From Bryopsis sp. KO-2023 (Eukaryota > Chlorophyta > Ulvophyceae > Bryopsidales > Bryopsidaceae), in NCBI GenBank assembly GCA_030272585.1, contig BSYQ01000008.1, forward strand, positions 992,001-1,056,000: DNA of 64,000 nucleotides. Direction: 5' to 3'. The notes under the pieces were generated by a model that saw only the letters and a program-made list of their open reading frames with translations, was not told where the DNA came from and did not search any database. The stretch's first letter is position 1. Every line of letters begins with the position of its first letter. Positions 34,301-46,388 of this stretch are shown here, piece by piece. A program made the translations under genes and the position numbers.

Positions 34301-37300
34301 TTATTTTCCTTAGAGAAAGAATAGAATGTTTACAAAATGCTTGTGGTGCAGTTTTCTCAGCAGGAAAAGCGAGTGAAGAATGTCCATGACGAGCCCAGCT
34401 CTCCGGTACAAGACAGTGACAGCTACATGGCAGGTAATTTTTTGGAGTTGTATACATCAGAAACCCCCCGAAAAGGAATTTTTCTTTTTGCAGAGTGCAT
34501 CCCTTGTCGCAAACATTGGTTCTGGGGTGTTTTAACATTTACTTATGCTCAGAATTTGTGAAATGTACATAAGGGCTCTTTTCAAAAAGAAAGTTGGAAG
34601 GGGGTCTGAAAAACCTGTGGCAGTAGTAAGTAGTCTGAGAGGTCCGTATACATTTGTATATTGTATCGACTTTATACGTGATGCTTTTTTATTTTCTTTT
34701 TTTACGTAATTTTATTTTTGTTCGTTTAAAAAAAAAATGTGTTGGCAGTAATTAATTCCAACAGGGATTTTTTTTCCACAACTGTGTTATTTCTTACCCT
34801 GACTTTTCGCAACTAAGGTCTGTAGCACTAGTCAGACTGTGGATGCAGTGGATCGTTTTTGGTTGCTTGTTATCAAACGAAGGGGCCCTCTGCTCTAAAT
34901 TTTTTTCCCTCGGTAAAAGAAAAAAGGTTTTGTTGCAGAGAAAAAATCCCCTGGTAGAGCTACTCGTTCGTCGACCAGGCAGCGGGCCACCAGTGTGAAA
35001 TTTCGTGCGGGAAAAACAAAAGAACCCAAAATCGTGTTGGAAAAACCCAAGCAATCGACGAGAAAACCTAATCATTGGATCGGAGATGAGGCAGAGGGCT
35101 CTGGTGGTAACAATAAGGTTCGAAAACCAGAAAATGAAAATCGAAAGAAAAAAGATCGATGACATATATATACATGATATACATATTTTTTTCTCTTTCT
35201 TTGCCCCAAGGACATCCCAATTTAAGTCTGACATCCAAGTTATTGATATTGGACTGCCAGGGGGACAAAAAAAAGACTATCCTCTGTTCAACATTTGTTC
35301 GGGTGTTAATAACAAGGTCATAAAAAAAACTGCTGTGTTGAGCTCTATTTTTTAATTTTATTTGATTTTAATTTTAATTTCTTGTTGTGTGTGTGACGCA
35401 GTCTCGCTCGCAGCGGCTTCGAGTGAAAATCACCACTCAAATGAAAGTTTCGTCGGTCCCCACTTCAGCAAATGTTTCACCGGGGCCGAGTCCAGCAACG
35501 TCAGAATTTGTGGAGCGATCTTCACATCTTACACAGGGCCACCCCTCAGACTCAGAAGGTACTGAAAAGAAAATATAATGAACTTGAGCAACTTGTGAAT
35601 CCGGAAATGCAGAGGAACGTTGTTTCCCATTTTTTTCGAGTTTTTCTCCAGAATTATTTTTTCGATTCAAAGGTCAGGAAAAAGAATCCACCTCATGGAC
35701 AGAGCGAATAACCGACTCGCTCGTCAGCTTCTTTTTCTTTTTTTTTTGGGGGGGGGGGGGAAATCAGTTTAAAGAGGAAGGGGGGGGATTTCTTGTGGAA
35801 ATTGAATGCATTGATGATTTGTGTTTTTTTGAAATGATAGGGGGAACTGAAAGCTACGATCCTTTGTTTCAACCAGCCAACGATGGGGATGTTCGTTTGA
35901 GTCGAAGGCGTGGGTCTGTCATAGGTTTGGTGGATTTGTCGGACAGCTCGGATTCCGAAGAAGTTGTGATCGGGAGGAAGAAAAAACGGCTGAGCGAATT
36001 TGAAAAGAAACGCTTGAGGCGAGCGAAAGAAGATAGGTGTGTCTGTCTGTACGTCTGTTTGTCTGTCTGTCTGTCTGTGTTTTCAACCAACAGAAAAAAC
36101 AAGCAAAAAAGAACTGGTATTAGTTCATTTACTGATTCTCGCCTAATATTGATACTGTACAGGGCCAGGTTGCGGAAAGATCTGAAAAAGGATAACACAA
36201 GAAGGGAAGCTCCAGCGCCAACCAGGGATTTTCGGACTCCGGAGAAATACATTGGGGATGTGCTGAGTCTCTGGGAATTCGTGATGGTAAGGAAAAAAAA
36301 AAGAAGCTAATCTTGAACCTCCGACCTGTATGTCTGCGTTTTCTGCAGTGAAATGTTGGACGTATGTAACAGCTGCTGTTTTTTTTCATTTGGATTTGGA
36401 GTCTTCTGCAGTTTTTTGTGTTGTTTTCTTATTGAGGGTCCCTTTCTTCGTTTCCTCCACAGGCTTTCCCTAACGTATTTCAAATACCCCCGTTTCCTTT
36501 GTGGAGACTCGAGGCTGCCATGTCTGCCTTGCCCCGAAGAGATAACGACGGGAACTCCATGATGGTGATTGCTAATTGCAATGGATTACTAATTCTTGCC
36601 AGTTGATGATGCTCTTTCCCACCACTCTTGTCGATAAAAAATGACTCCCCACCCCCTCCCCCCTGAAAATTTTTATTAATAATTGATGATAGGTGAAACA
36701 TTTACAGGCCGTTTTGGCTACAAAGGGCTTTTCGAAGAAAAGACATACCCTTCTTTTGTGGCAATGCTTCATTTTCCCATTGCAGCTCGTATTGAAGTTT
36801 GTTTCTGTTGAATGCAGGGCGATGGTATTGGGCCTTCTTTTCGGCGGTCGTCCCCTTCTGTAATAGATCGGCAAGGGCTGGCTTCCGGAGTTTTACTGAG
36901 GGACATTCACATCGGGCTTTTGAGGGTGGTGGAGGGAAAAGGGGCTGTGACTACCTCGGAAGCCCCAAGAACAGCGAAAGCTCAGGTGTGTGTGGGTGGG
37001 TGGGTGGAAATATCCACAGAAGACTGGATACTCAGCAGACTGTATTTTCCTTGTCGGATTATGTCCCAAAGTCCTGATTTCTGTCGATATGCTGGTGTTT
37101 TGGGGAAGATATCTTTGAAATGTACATACGAAGAAAAAAAAAGCATCTTCTATGAAGTTAACATTGAATTGAAATTATTTTACGCAAGGCCAAAAGGCCG
37201 AGTGCAGCCCATTCACGGAAATGTGTTATATATTCAACACATTTGAAAACATGGCTGAAGTTAGCATTGCACCAACTAATTTTCGGTCATTTTTGACCTC

Positions 37301-40300
37301 AGGATGAGGATCGAAATAATCATGGACATTGGTTTCAACGGATCAGTCTCTGTCTTTTGAGGGCCCCCATCGAAGAAGTGGACGACGAAACCAGGGTAAG
37401 CGTCTTTCACTCACCCTCACTTTCCATTGGGTCACAAAACAGGGGCTATTTTTACATCTTCTTTTCATCGGGTCGTAATTTCGGACCATCACATTCAATA
37501 TAATGGAGTGGCATAAGGCCCTCTTTTTGTTTCCTTATATCTTGAATCATCTCTTTTTCCCCAGGATTGGTTGAGTGTTGCTGACGTCTTCTTTTTTTTG
37601 TATAGATGCTTGCCCAATTTCTTCAAACTCATGACTACGTGGAGTTGGACATTCATGGCCGCCTAAAAATCTTGCAGACCCTTGTGGATATGGCACTCGG
37701 AACGGAGCTCATGAGGGACAAAATCAATGGGTGGGCCAACACACATAGATTCTTGTTATTATTATTAATAATATTATTTTTTATTTTATTTTTATTTTTT
37801 TTGGGGGAGGGCGGTCATCAGGTCGTAGACGGAATGAAGTATTAGCAGTGGGAAGAAAGGAAGAAAAAACGCTGCTGTGTGTGATTGGCCCAGTTGATAA
37901 ATTCATGGAAAGTGGAGGAATATGGAGGGAGGCATGCAATGCAATGGGTGGTTGCATTATCTTGCTTTGATATGAGCATTTTGAGATTCGATCAGGGATT
38001 TCATTTTGTTTCTATTTTTGGTTTCAGGGATATTGAGGGTGGGGGGGCGCAGAAGAAAAAAGCAGATGGGAATGAGTCAGGCAGAAAGGCTTCTCAGGAA
38101 ATGTCAGACCCCAGCAGCAAGAATCTGAATATCGGAGTGGAAGCTTCGGACAAATGGATGGAATGGCTGCAATCTTGCAGGTCAGTGGGGTATCTTGCAC
38201 TGATAATTGATTTTTGCAAGGGAAAATTTTCTCTCTTCATCACTTTTGTTTACATTTTGACATTTTTTGTTTTGTTTTGGCTAGGTTGGGATTCATGAAG
38301 ATTTTAGGAGAGGATATAAGAGGTCGCAGATATTGGGCGATCGGTGGCCGGGCTGGAGCCTGGAGGATATTTGTGGAAAGCTTCCCTGAGTGTTATGCTG
38401 GCAATGAACCTGACGACGAAAACCCACATGGCGGACCTCGATCTGAATGGGGATGGTGAGTTGCACCTCCTATCATCTCCACAAATTATATATCTTTCTA
38501 GTATACATATATATACCAAAATGAAGCAAAATCCCTTCCAATTTTATTTTTTTTGATTTCCTCTGTTTTTTTCGATGTTTGGACAGGTATGAAGGCAGTG
38601 CCTTGGAGGATTTGATGGAATGGCTGCGAGAAGGGGGCCTTCACAGTGAAAAATCCTTGCTGCACTTTCTGGAGAGGATTCCAAAACTTCCTCAGATCCC
38701 CGTCATTTCGACGTCCCCCCAAGTCGACCTGGACTCGGGACTGATCGGAATGCCAAGCACCACAGGCACGCATCTCTGATTTAACTTCCCAGCAGTTTTC
38801 CTTCTCCATTTCACTGAGGGCTGAGCCGACACTCACAGGTCGCTTTTTTCCTGTTCGTTGGATGGATTCGATCGAAGCTTTTTCTGCCTGGTTTGTTCAG
38901 GAACTCTGCAAACGTTATCGTATCGAACACCGGTGGCTCCGGGTGATTACGATATGCTGAGGGCAGACGGCTACTCTGCCATCGTGGCTCCCTTTTTGAG
39001 GGGAGAGGGGGAATGCCCAGAAATGTCTTATTGCAGTCCGTTGGAGCACCGGGTTGTCTTGTGCATTCAAACGCTGCTGGGTCTGACTCCCTTCTGGATA
39101 GATGAACAAGGCCATCTGCTCAACAAGATTTGCCGAGTCATCGAGGAGCTGCAGGTGCGTTTTTTTTGCCCCGGAAATGAAAAAGGAAGAATTACCTTTG
39201 CTAGGTTGTTTATGGTTTTTTGTTAGGTGCACAGCTGGGTGAGGGAAGCCGATCAGTTTTCGAAACATCTGTGGGCCCAGTGACATGACCTTGTCAATTC
39301 GTTATTCTGACACCAAAAAATAGAGCTGCCTGTAATCTTGCCTGGGTCGTCGATGCCCTGCTTTTTTCAACTAATCCTTCTCATTTTGAATCATTTGCCT
39401 GATATATACTTATCTTTATTATTTATTCAATTAAGTAATCGTTTTTTTTTATTTTCCATTAATCAGAGTGCCCAATCTCCGTTCGACATGGCACGCGAGC
39501 TTTTGAATGTGGAGCAGATTCTGTTCGAATCCGACAGCCTGATTTCTGATTGGGGCCTTCATTGGCGGAATAATTGGAAAACAAGCACTGTGAGCAGTCA
39601 GACCATAGAGGACGTCGCCTTGCACATCACCACCCTCCAGGTTAGCCTCTAAAAAAAAAGCCACCCCCCGATATATTCTCAGGCACTGCGTGTGGACTCT
39701 TTTCTATTGAATCAATCAGTGGCCCCTTCTCGTCTGTGACTGTTGTGTTATTGGACCTGGAAGAAGTTCCAGGGTTGCTTAAAAAAATCACAGGGTTAAT
39801 TTTCCTGGCACAGTTTTCCCGGAGATCTACTCATTCCAGTGAACTGTTTGTTTTTGCTCCTTTGCGTCAGCCCGATTTCTTACGCATGAAATTTTGCTGT
39901 TATCAAGGAATTCACGAAAAAAGATGCCCACAGGCTGCACAGGGTCGCGTTCAACACCGTGGTCGGAGAAGCAAGGTGAGCGTCAAAAATGCACGTGAAT
40001 GCCCCCGCTCATTTGTGGTTTTTCTCAAATGGGGGGGCTGCAAAAAATAAGCACCAAACCCCGTGTGTGACATATATCCCCTCCAAAATACTGGGCTGGC
40101 AGGTCATCACCCCACCTGGAAATATCCCATTCGATTTTTCTATTTTTATTTTTCATCTTTTTCAGATAAAATCTAGGGTTGAAGGAGCTTTGTTTTCTTG
40201 TAGGTGTCCGCTTTATTTCCCTTTGTCGACAGAGAGCGTGGTGTTTTTGCGGACCGGCTGTTTGTTGCACTTGCAAAAATTCTTGGGGTTGGCTAACCCA

Positions 40301-43300
40301 CCTCCGACTGCCACCCCTGCCGCCAAAACGGATGTGACTATGACAGACATGCAACCACCTCCTGTACAAGAAGTTGACCAGGTGTGTGGGTCTACCATTG
40401 CTTTGCTGGGTTTTGGTGTGGGGGGAAGGGAGGCACTTGGTGTTATGTTTTTGGACGAAAAACAACTGTTGTATATTTATTTATTATTTTCATTTTGCCT
40501 CACCTCATTGCCCCTTTTTGTGCAAACTTGGCCTTGCTGGAGTTTTTTGCTCATCGATATTTTGGGGTGTTTTGTTTTGTTGGGGAAAGCAGGTGGCCGG
40601 CTCCAGTCCAATCATGCTGGAGAAGCCCGATGACCTCAGAATCGCAAAGGAGCGAGTGTCTAATTTAAAACCAGTTGAAAGATTCAAGATCGTTTGTATA
40701 GCATACAGAAGGTGACTGCAAGGGTTCGACCCCAATCGAATCAACCATAGCCGTAACTGACACTGGCACCCTAATTTTCTGTTGTTGTTTTTTTTCCGGG
40801 GGAAAGTTTTTTTTTTGTCAGGAACACTCGTTCACTGAATGGGAGTTTGCTTTTTTGCCCCTCAACATGATGCAGCCCTTTCGCATGTGACTATTCTTTT
40901 GACAAAACGGCGAGGAGCACCCAGTCTCCAGCTTCCCCGCCGTTCCTCCATTGCATGTGGCTGTTGATGCAACCCATCAGACCTCGACCGGGATTCAACT
41001 CCTCAGCCATCGCCGTCCCCATTCACATCGACAACTCTCTTCCGGATTTCGTGGTCAAGATCGGGCCCTACGACCAGGGCACCCGAAAGCAATGGAAAAC
41101 TGGGGAGCGATTCAGGATGTTTTTTGGAGGGAAAGCATCCAGAGGTGGGCAAGGCGGGGTGTATTACAAGGGAACGGTGGTTTCGGTGGAAGAGGTCAGA
41201 CCTGGGGAGTCCTACGATCCTTGGGAGAGTTTGACGGTGGAGTGGGACAATGACACCTCGGAGTCGCCCCTGATGAAGGTACCTCCAGCTTGTTGAATTC
41301 TCATGAAAGGGGTCATGTTGATTTTTCGATTGATTTATATACGACAGTGACACGTTTTCATGAAGAGGACTGCACTCTGAAAATTAATATACAGCAACGT
41401 TTTTCAGTGAAAACCTCAACAAAACCACTCCCTACATTTGCATCATTCTGCTTCCCCAAACCAGAACAGCGATATCCTCGAAATCATTTGAGCATGGCCT
41501 TTCACAGGTGTCGCCCTGGGAAATCGAAATCGACCCCGAAGAGGAAAAACGGCTCGAAGAAGAGAGGAGACGGGAGGAGGAAGCCAAAGCTAGGGCAGCT
41601 CGGGCAGCAGCAAAACAACAGAGGACAGAGTACATTGCAAGTCTGGGTGCTTACGAAGGAGCATCTGGCTCACCAAATGACCCCGATTTTGATCCAGAAA
41701 TGGATATCCCTGGCTTGAACAGAAGCCGTCGGCGTGGGACCTCACTCAACGTACGCACCCATAGAACAAAGGATGCACACACACAATACATCTAATAACC
41801 TTTCTTTTCTGCTTTTTTCTTTTTTTCCCTTCCTGTGTCGATTTATGAGAATTTTGTTTGTGCTGTTCCTTTTCATTTTCTCAAATTTTGGTCAAATTTT
41901 TTTGCTTCAGTGCATCTTTATGACTACTCCGTTTGAATGTTCGTTTTTTTTTCTTTTTCTTTTTTTTTCTTTTCAATTAGAACTTTGCCCTCCTGCAGGA
42001 AATGGTTTACTATGACCCCTCCAATCCAGTGGGTCCTGTGTCGGCCGACGTGATCCAAGCTTTGCCTGAAAGGGATGGTTTCACCGTTTTGATTTACAAC
42101 TTCATGCGTCGACTCAAAGGAAAATTTAAGTGCCCCATTTTTGCCGGCCATGAACTCGACTTGCACAGGGTATGTTCGGACCTTTGGAAATTTTAATAGG
42201 AACTGTTTTTTTTGGGGGGGGGGCTGTTTGAATTTCTTTATGTGGAGTGGTTTTTTTTCGTGGTGTATTCTTGCTTGGCTAAAAGATCAAGTGGAATGGA
42301 AGGTTACTTAGGATATGGATATGAGCGAGAAAAAGAGTGAGTTGCGAAATCAAATGTGTGAGAATTGCCACACACTGTTGATTTCGTGTCTGCAAGGACC
42401 TGGCATTGCTGCAGGTCACCCTTAACTTTTGTGCTATAGTTCTGTGTGCATGTATTTTTTGGGGGCTCCCGGTGGGACCTTTTGACTCAAAAGTAAACAG
42501 TGTGTTTTGTATATTTGGAAAAGTGTTTTTTTCTCTCCAAGCTAAAAGAAATGCTGTATATTGAATGGGGTCGGTTGTGCATCTGTGAAGGTTTTCCATG
42601 AGGTTCAGAATCGAGGGGGCTACGACAGAGTGACTCAACTGAAACTCTGGAAAGAAGTGTGTCGAACCTTGAACGTCAATTTGACCGGCCAGACATCGGC
42701 CTCCTACAACATGCGATTGAACTACGAAAAATGCCTGCTGGATTTCGAGCATTATTTGGCAAAGGGAGAATACACTCGTGAGGTACACCCCTTTATCAAC
42801 GTTTTCATCAAAACCACAAAACAGCATCTTGACAGCTGAACTCTTGGACATGGCTGAGGCACTGTATGTGGTTGCTACAGGGCAGATTGGCCCTATGCAT
42901 TTCATCTTATTTCTGTTTCTGTCTTGATAGCTTTTCGCTCAAACGAGGGTTTTATTTCATATGTTTTGGGATATGGATGGCAGGTCGCCCAGGGAACAGC
43001 TCCATCTTGTTCGAAGCTGGACAGCGCCCCTGTAGCAGCTAAGCCAAGGCCAGCGATGAGCCCTGGACCTCTCAGTACAAGTCTTTTGCCACACAACCAC
43101 AATCCAAACTCCAGCCAACAAGCTCAGCAGCTTCTGCCGACATCAATGAATCTTGGGGTCGGTGGGCATCAGCCTCCTCTTGCTTTCGGCCAAATCCCCA
43201 CGACTGGCTTCTCCATGACTGAGCTGCTGCTTGCAGATGAATTGGGGCATGAATTTGGAGTTCCTGCTGCTCTTGGGCTTGGCAATGGTGAATAATGCTT

Positions 43301-46300
43301 CCTTAAGCTTCTGGATAGTTTATTCAGGTTATTTTAGTGTTTCTTTATTTCTCAATTTTGTTTTTTTGTGTTTGGTCGTTTATTTCTGCATTGAAATGCT
43401 TAATATTGAAAGAACCGAAAACATGCACCGGATTGGTTTCATTGAGGTAGGCTTGATCTCTTTTCTTTTCTCTTTTTTTTCCAGATTCGCTCACTACAAA
43501 ACCTGTGGATGGTATGCCTGGCTCCTCTGAGGAATGTAAGTATTGCATCAACAGAAAAAGGCCGCTTCTAGTGTCATAGAGATTCCCCCCCCCCCAAAAA
43601 AAAAAAAAAAAATCATTCGGCTCCCTCTCCCCCCCCCAAAAAAAAGGAAAAAATGCTGGACTAGACGATTACACTGCAAATTTCCTGAGGGTTTAGTCAT
43701 GAGCCCACCCTGACACGTGGAAGCTCGATTGCTGTCCAGATTGTTTGACTGGTGCAAATGGCTCTCCAGTGAATCCTGCTTGGTTGCGAATGCTAGCACC
43801 CCGAAGCAACCCTCAGACCAGCCGGACGCCGACCTCAGAGAGCCAAACATCGCTGTCTTGGGTTGATCATCCTCAGGTGGGTGGACCTACAGTGCTAATC
43901 AAACCCGAATGGCAAATTTCACTCATTTTTCTCGAAGATTTTCCTTCTCTCTTTGCGGGATCGCGACATTCTATGGAAACCAAGGAGCTGATTCGTGTCC
44001 TGCATTTCAGTTAGGTTTTCTGACGGGTGTGTTTTTCTTCTTGTATTTTTTTTTTGGTCTTCCAGCCGACACCCCCAGTCGAGGCTTGCGACAATGAGCA
44101 AGCCTACACCGCTGCTTTGGGCACCCCGAAATCTCCAATGGTGGAAATTCAACCTGGGGAAAGCATCGGCATGGCGCTGAATAGAATGGGGAGGGCTCTG
44201 GTGGGGGCGGATGTGTGGAGGAGGTGGCCTGAGTACGGTGCAGGGGGCTGGTTCAAAGCAGCCGTCACAGATTTCAGACACTCGGAAAATGAGCACTGTC
44301 TGACATACGAGCAGGGAACCGAAAACGAAAAGAATGAATGGGTCGATCTAAGGTATGCCGGGGTCGAGAAAGTGGATGAAAATAATAATGTTATAATAAA
44401 TCGTTGAATAATTTTCAAAAGCCTGTCGAAAAGGTTGGGAACCCTTGATCGATGGAGGTCAAGGGCTCATTTGTGTGATTTTTTCGGCACTTGTGTTTGG
44501 TTTCATATATTGATTTATTCTGGATGGGTGCTTGAGCAACTGTAGCGCCAGGTTGCAGAAAAAGTCCTCATCAAAAAGACGTTTGAATGTTTTTTTACAT
44601 TGTGTGCCTTTTTTTGGGGGTGTTGTTCATACAAGGGAGCTGGAATCGGAAGAATTGAGCCAGTACGATCCAGACCCACCCCCTCAGCCACCAACGGCCA
44701 CTGTGGAGTCGAGCGGACCCCCTTTGCTTCCCCATGCTCCAAGCATGCAAACGATCATCCAGCCTCAGGTTTGTGCGTGGATCTAAAAATATCTGTACAT
44801 GGTCTCCCTTCAGTTTTTCCCACCATGCTGAAAAAAGCCAGAAACAATGTGGGGGTAGTTTCGGTGAAAGCAACATCATCTTGAAAAGAAATCAAGATAA
44901 TAATTAGTTAGTCTGTTTAGGAGGTCGCTGTCTCAAAAGTTAGTTAAATGGAGGCATGCATTCTTTCGCCAAACACAAAAAGCTTCATAAAGCTTGCTTT
45001 CTGGTCAGCTGAATCTTTGGAATCGTGGCAGGTGGGGATGCAGCTCTTGGGGACGCCACCTCCGATTCATTTCGGGCAATCGAACGTGAATTTGCAACAA
45101 ATGGTGGGGTTGATCCCGGGAGGAGCTCGACAAGATGGGGCTCCAGCCAGGTGAGTAAAATTCTCTCTTCTAGAATTGCCTAGATCAAACATCCACAATT
45201 TTCCATCAGAAGAAGGTACTATTTTTTACACTGTTGATCCTTTTTCATATGGGATGATGACTGAACAAGAAGCATGAAGTCCCGCTCAATCAATCGGTCA
45301 TTGTGTCTGCGAATGGTGGCATTTTTTGGAACAAATGATGGTTTTTCAGGAAAAGAAAATAGCTCGAGTTTGTTGTTTCTCTTTTGACTCGAACAGGGCT
45401 TCCAATCAGGTGCCATCAGCGAACGGGAATTCATGGTAAGGGGTCGACTGTCTTTAACTCAAACAAAGCATCATTACAAAACTCACTTGAGGGTGTATAT
45501 ATGGGTTGCTTCGTTTTTGGCAGTCATAGCATACACCACCAAGCTACTGGCCTCCAGCCGCCAGGATGTACGCCCATTCAGAATCATAGCTCTTTGGGAT
45601 CAATCTTTTCTGTTGTGGTGTGTACCAGGGAGCTGCTTTCCCAAGTGCTGCAGGGCCGGCTGAATTCAGATACGATCAAAGTGTTGGATGGCAGTCGAGG
45701 CTCCCTCTTCCCTCAGCAATCCAGCAACCCCTCGTATCCACAGGGCCAGCCCTCCCAGACTCAGCATGACCACGGTTTCGCCGCAGCCCCTGTCGTTTCA
45801 GTTCAGCCCGAATTCCCCCCACCCCAACAGCAGCCCTTCAGCCATTTCACGAGTTTGAGCAATTTTTCCGGCCCGATCGAACTGTCGGGTGGTTGCGGGG
45901 TGCTTCCCGGATTCGAGGGACAAGCTGGCAACTTGACCTCACTGCTCTTCGATCAGTCCCCCCCGAAGGATGGCGTAGAGAAAGCCCAACAACTTCCTGC
46001 GTCCGATTTGCAGATTTCGTTGGCCTCAGAGGGGGTGCGGTTCCCGCCAGATTTGGACTCTTTTGCTGAGAAGAAACCCATACGAGTGGTGCTTAACAAC
46101 GAGGTGGACTTCGGAGAGGGGTCAGCATGGGCTGGAGGGTTGGGTGAATCTAACGGGCATGCAATGCAGCCGGGGTTGCCGGTCGAGGAAGCCAACCCGG
46201 GGGAGGGAAGTCTTTATGGTAAAATGGCAGCTGAGGATGCCTATCCTTCTGGGATTAGCGGTGTGGAGCTGGTTGGAATGAGGGGGGATACGAAAGGGGG

Positions 46301-46388
46301 GTTGCCGATGCATGCATCCGAGATGGAAAAGGACATTCGGCGCAACGAGTCTTTCAAGATCAAATTTTCTCTGCCCCGAAAAAAATAG
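30832..46388 (+). CDS. Composite chromatin protein: bromodomain-RFTS-DDT-WHIM-ARID-EMSY Tudor
   Basis: Thirty-seven exons can be chained with phase kept at every junction, giving about 2,249 residues and the stop at 46386-46388. Exons are 30832-31315, 32291-32452, 32748-32844, 33094-33328, 33577-33649, 33795-33877, 34201-34254, 34361-34433, 34939-35117, 35402-35558, 35841-36036, 36163-36286, 36463-36564, 36818-36985, 37303-37395, 37606-37730, 38028-38180, 38285-38455, 38587-38765, 38901-39154, 39227-39238, 39467-39640, 39871-39975, 40166-40381, 40593-40711, 40876-41278, 41508-41750, 41981-42169, 42591-42782, 42984-43287, 43485-43535, 43740-43876, 44066-44352, 44636-44768, 45032-45150, 45397-45435 and 45524-46388. 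Modules predict binding to acetyl-lysine, ubiquitinated histone H3, remodeller partners, DNA and histone tails. The first join (donor 31315 or 31372, both phase 1) is the weakest, so the bromodomain might be a separate gene. Acceptor 45629 is an alternative for the last exon. Confidence 0.82.
32291..33328 (+). other. RFTS (DNMT1 replication-foci) domain exons
   Basis: Three exons encode LPLRLLDDFSISIGGKFVSL, then GIWIVTKHAWYRLLRPSEEY after two splice junctions. The last motif is the signature of the replication-foci-targeting sequence of maintenance DNA methyltransferases (usual form W..T..AWY+L..PS..Y). In DNMT1 this domain binds ubiquitinated histone H3 and inhibits the enzyme. No methyltransferase domain is present in this gene, so here it is probably a reader only. 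Confidence 0.88.
33577..36036 (+). other. Basic linker exons with a SUMO-interaction-like patch
   Basis: Seven small exons encode a Ser/Pro/Lys/Arg-rich linker (for example RGRPSSRKRPRQQTVAVK, which may be AT-hook-like or a nuclear localisation signal). Near the end comes VIGLVDLSDSSDSEEVV, a hydrophobic patch followed by acidic and Ser residues as in SUMO-interacting motifs, and then a second basic helix. Confidence 0.75.
36037..36085. repeat. TGTC microsatellite in an intron
   Basis: A run of tgtc/tgtt steps starts immediately after the donor at 36037 and extends through about 45 bases. It is intronic and has no effect on the exon frame. Confidence 0.85.
36163..37395 (+). other. DDT domain exons
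   Basis: Four exons encode VLSLWEFVMAFPNVFQIPPF, then PLWRLEAAM, and after a linker LLRDIHIGLLRVVEGKG. This is the three-helix DDT pattern of remodelling-factor proteins (BAZ/ACF1, RSF1, MBD9 and plant DDT proteins), which bind ISWI-type ATPases. Confidence 0.88.
37606..39640 (+). other. WHIM-type motifs following the DDT domain
   Basis: The first part, LDIHGRLKILQTLVDMALG, fits WHIM1. The second, LGEDIRGRRYWAIGGRAGAW followed by RIFVE, fits the WHIM/WSD motif (LG.DR...RYW.fgG). WGWYEGSALEDLMEWLREGG follows as WHIM3. Then come FDMARELLNVEQILFESDSL and a Trp-rich segment that match the post-WHIM region of BAZ/DDT proteins. The intron 38766-38900 begins with GC, and a 12-base exon (39227-39238) fits the phase; both are predictions. 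Confidence 0.82.
40876..41750 (+). other. ARF-like / BRWD-like beta module ending SPWEIE
   Basis: The segment WKTGERFRMFFGGKA, then YYKGTVVSVEEVRP, then DPWESLTVEWDND and VSPWEIEIDPEE matches the ancillary beta domain of plant auxin response factors (RF+M.FE...G.+VG....W..SL.VQWDE...SPWEIEP). It also resembles the module before bromodomains in BRWD/PHIP proteins. It is followed by a long Glu/Arg/Ala helix. Confidence 0.8.
41981..42782 (+). other. ARID (BRIGHT) DNA-binding domain exons
   Basis: Two exons join at HELDLHR|VFHEVQNRGGYDRV. The parts FTVLIYNFMRRLKGKFKCPI, LWKEVCRTLNV and SASYNMRLNYEKCLLDFEHY are the helices of an ARID domain, including the conserved GGYD..T/V...LW. ARID domains bind DNA through a helix-turn-helix. 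Confidence 0.93.
44066..44768 (+). other. EMSY-like Tudor module
   Basis: The exon pair encodes VWRRWPEYGAGGWFKAAVTD, then HCLTYEQGTENEKNEWVDLR and EL after the junction. This is the Tudor/Agenet-like fold of plant EMSY-like proteins (VW.RWPDD..FYEAVI.DY....HALVYD....NE.WEWV.L.EI), which read histone H3 tails. Confidence 0.88.
45524..46388 (+). other. Gln/Pro/Ser-rich C-terminal exon
   Basis: The last exon encodes a low-complexity region (PEFPPPQQQPFSHFTSLSNF and similar) and ends in a basic stretch, SFKIKFSLPRKK. Such regions are common in transcriptional co-regulators. An internal acceptor at 45628 (tgtaccag) could shorten it by 105 bases in frame. Confidence 0.75.

Noticed and set aside
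40720-40740. B-box-like gggttcgaccccaatc
   Set aside because: There is no A box or stems around it, and it lies in an intron of the composite gene.
41432-41635. Minus-strand Ala/Ser-rich frame opposite the SPWEIE exon
   Set aside because: It is the antisense shadow of a Glu/Arg/Ala helix in a well supported exon.
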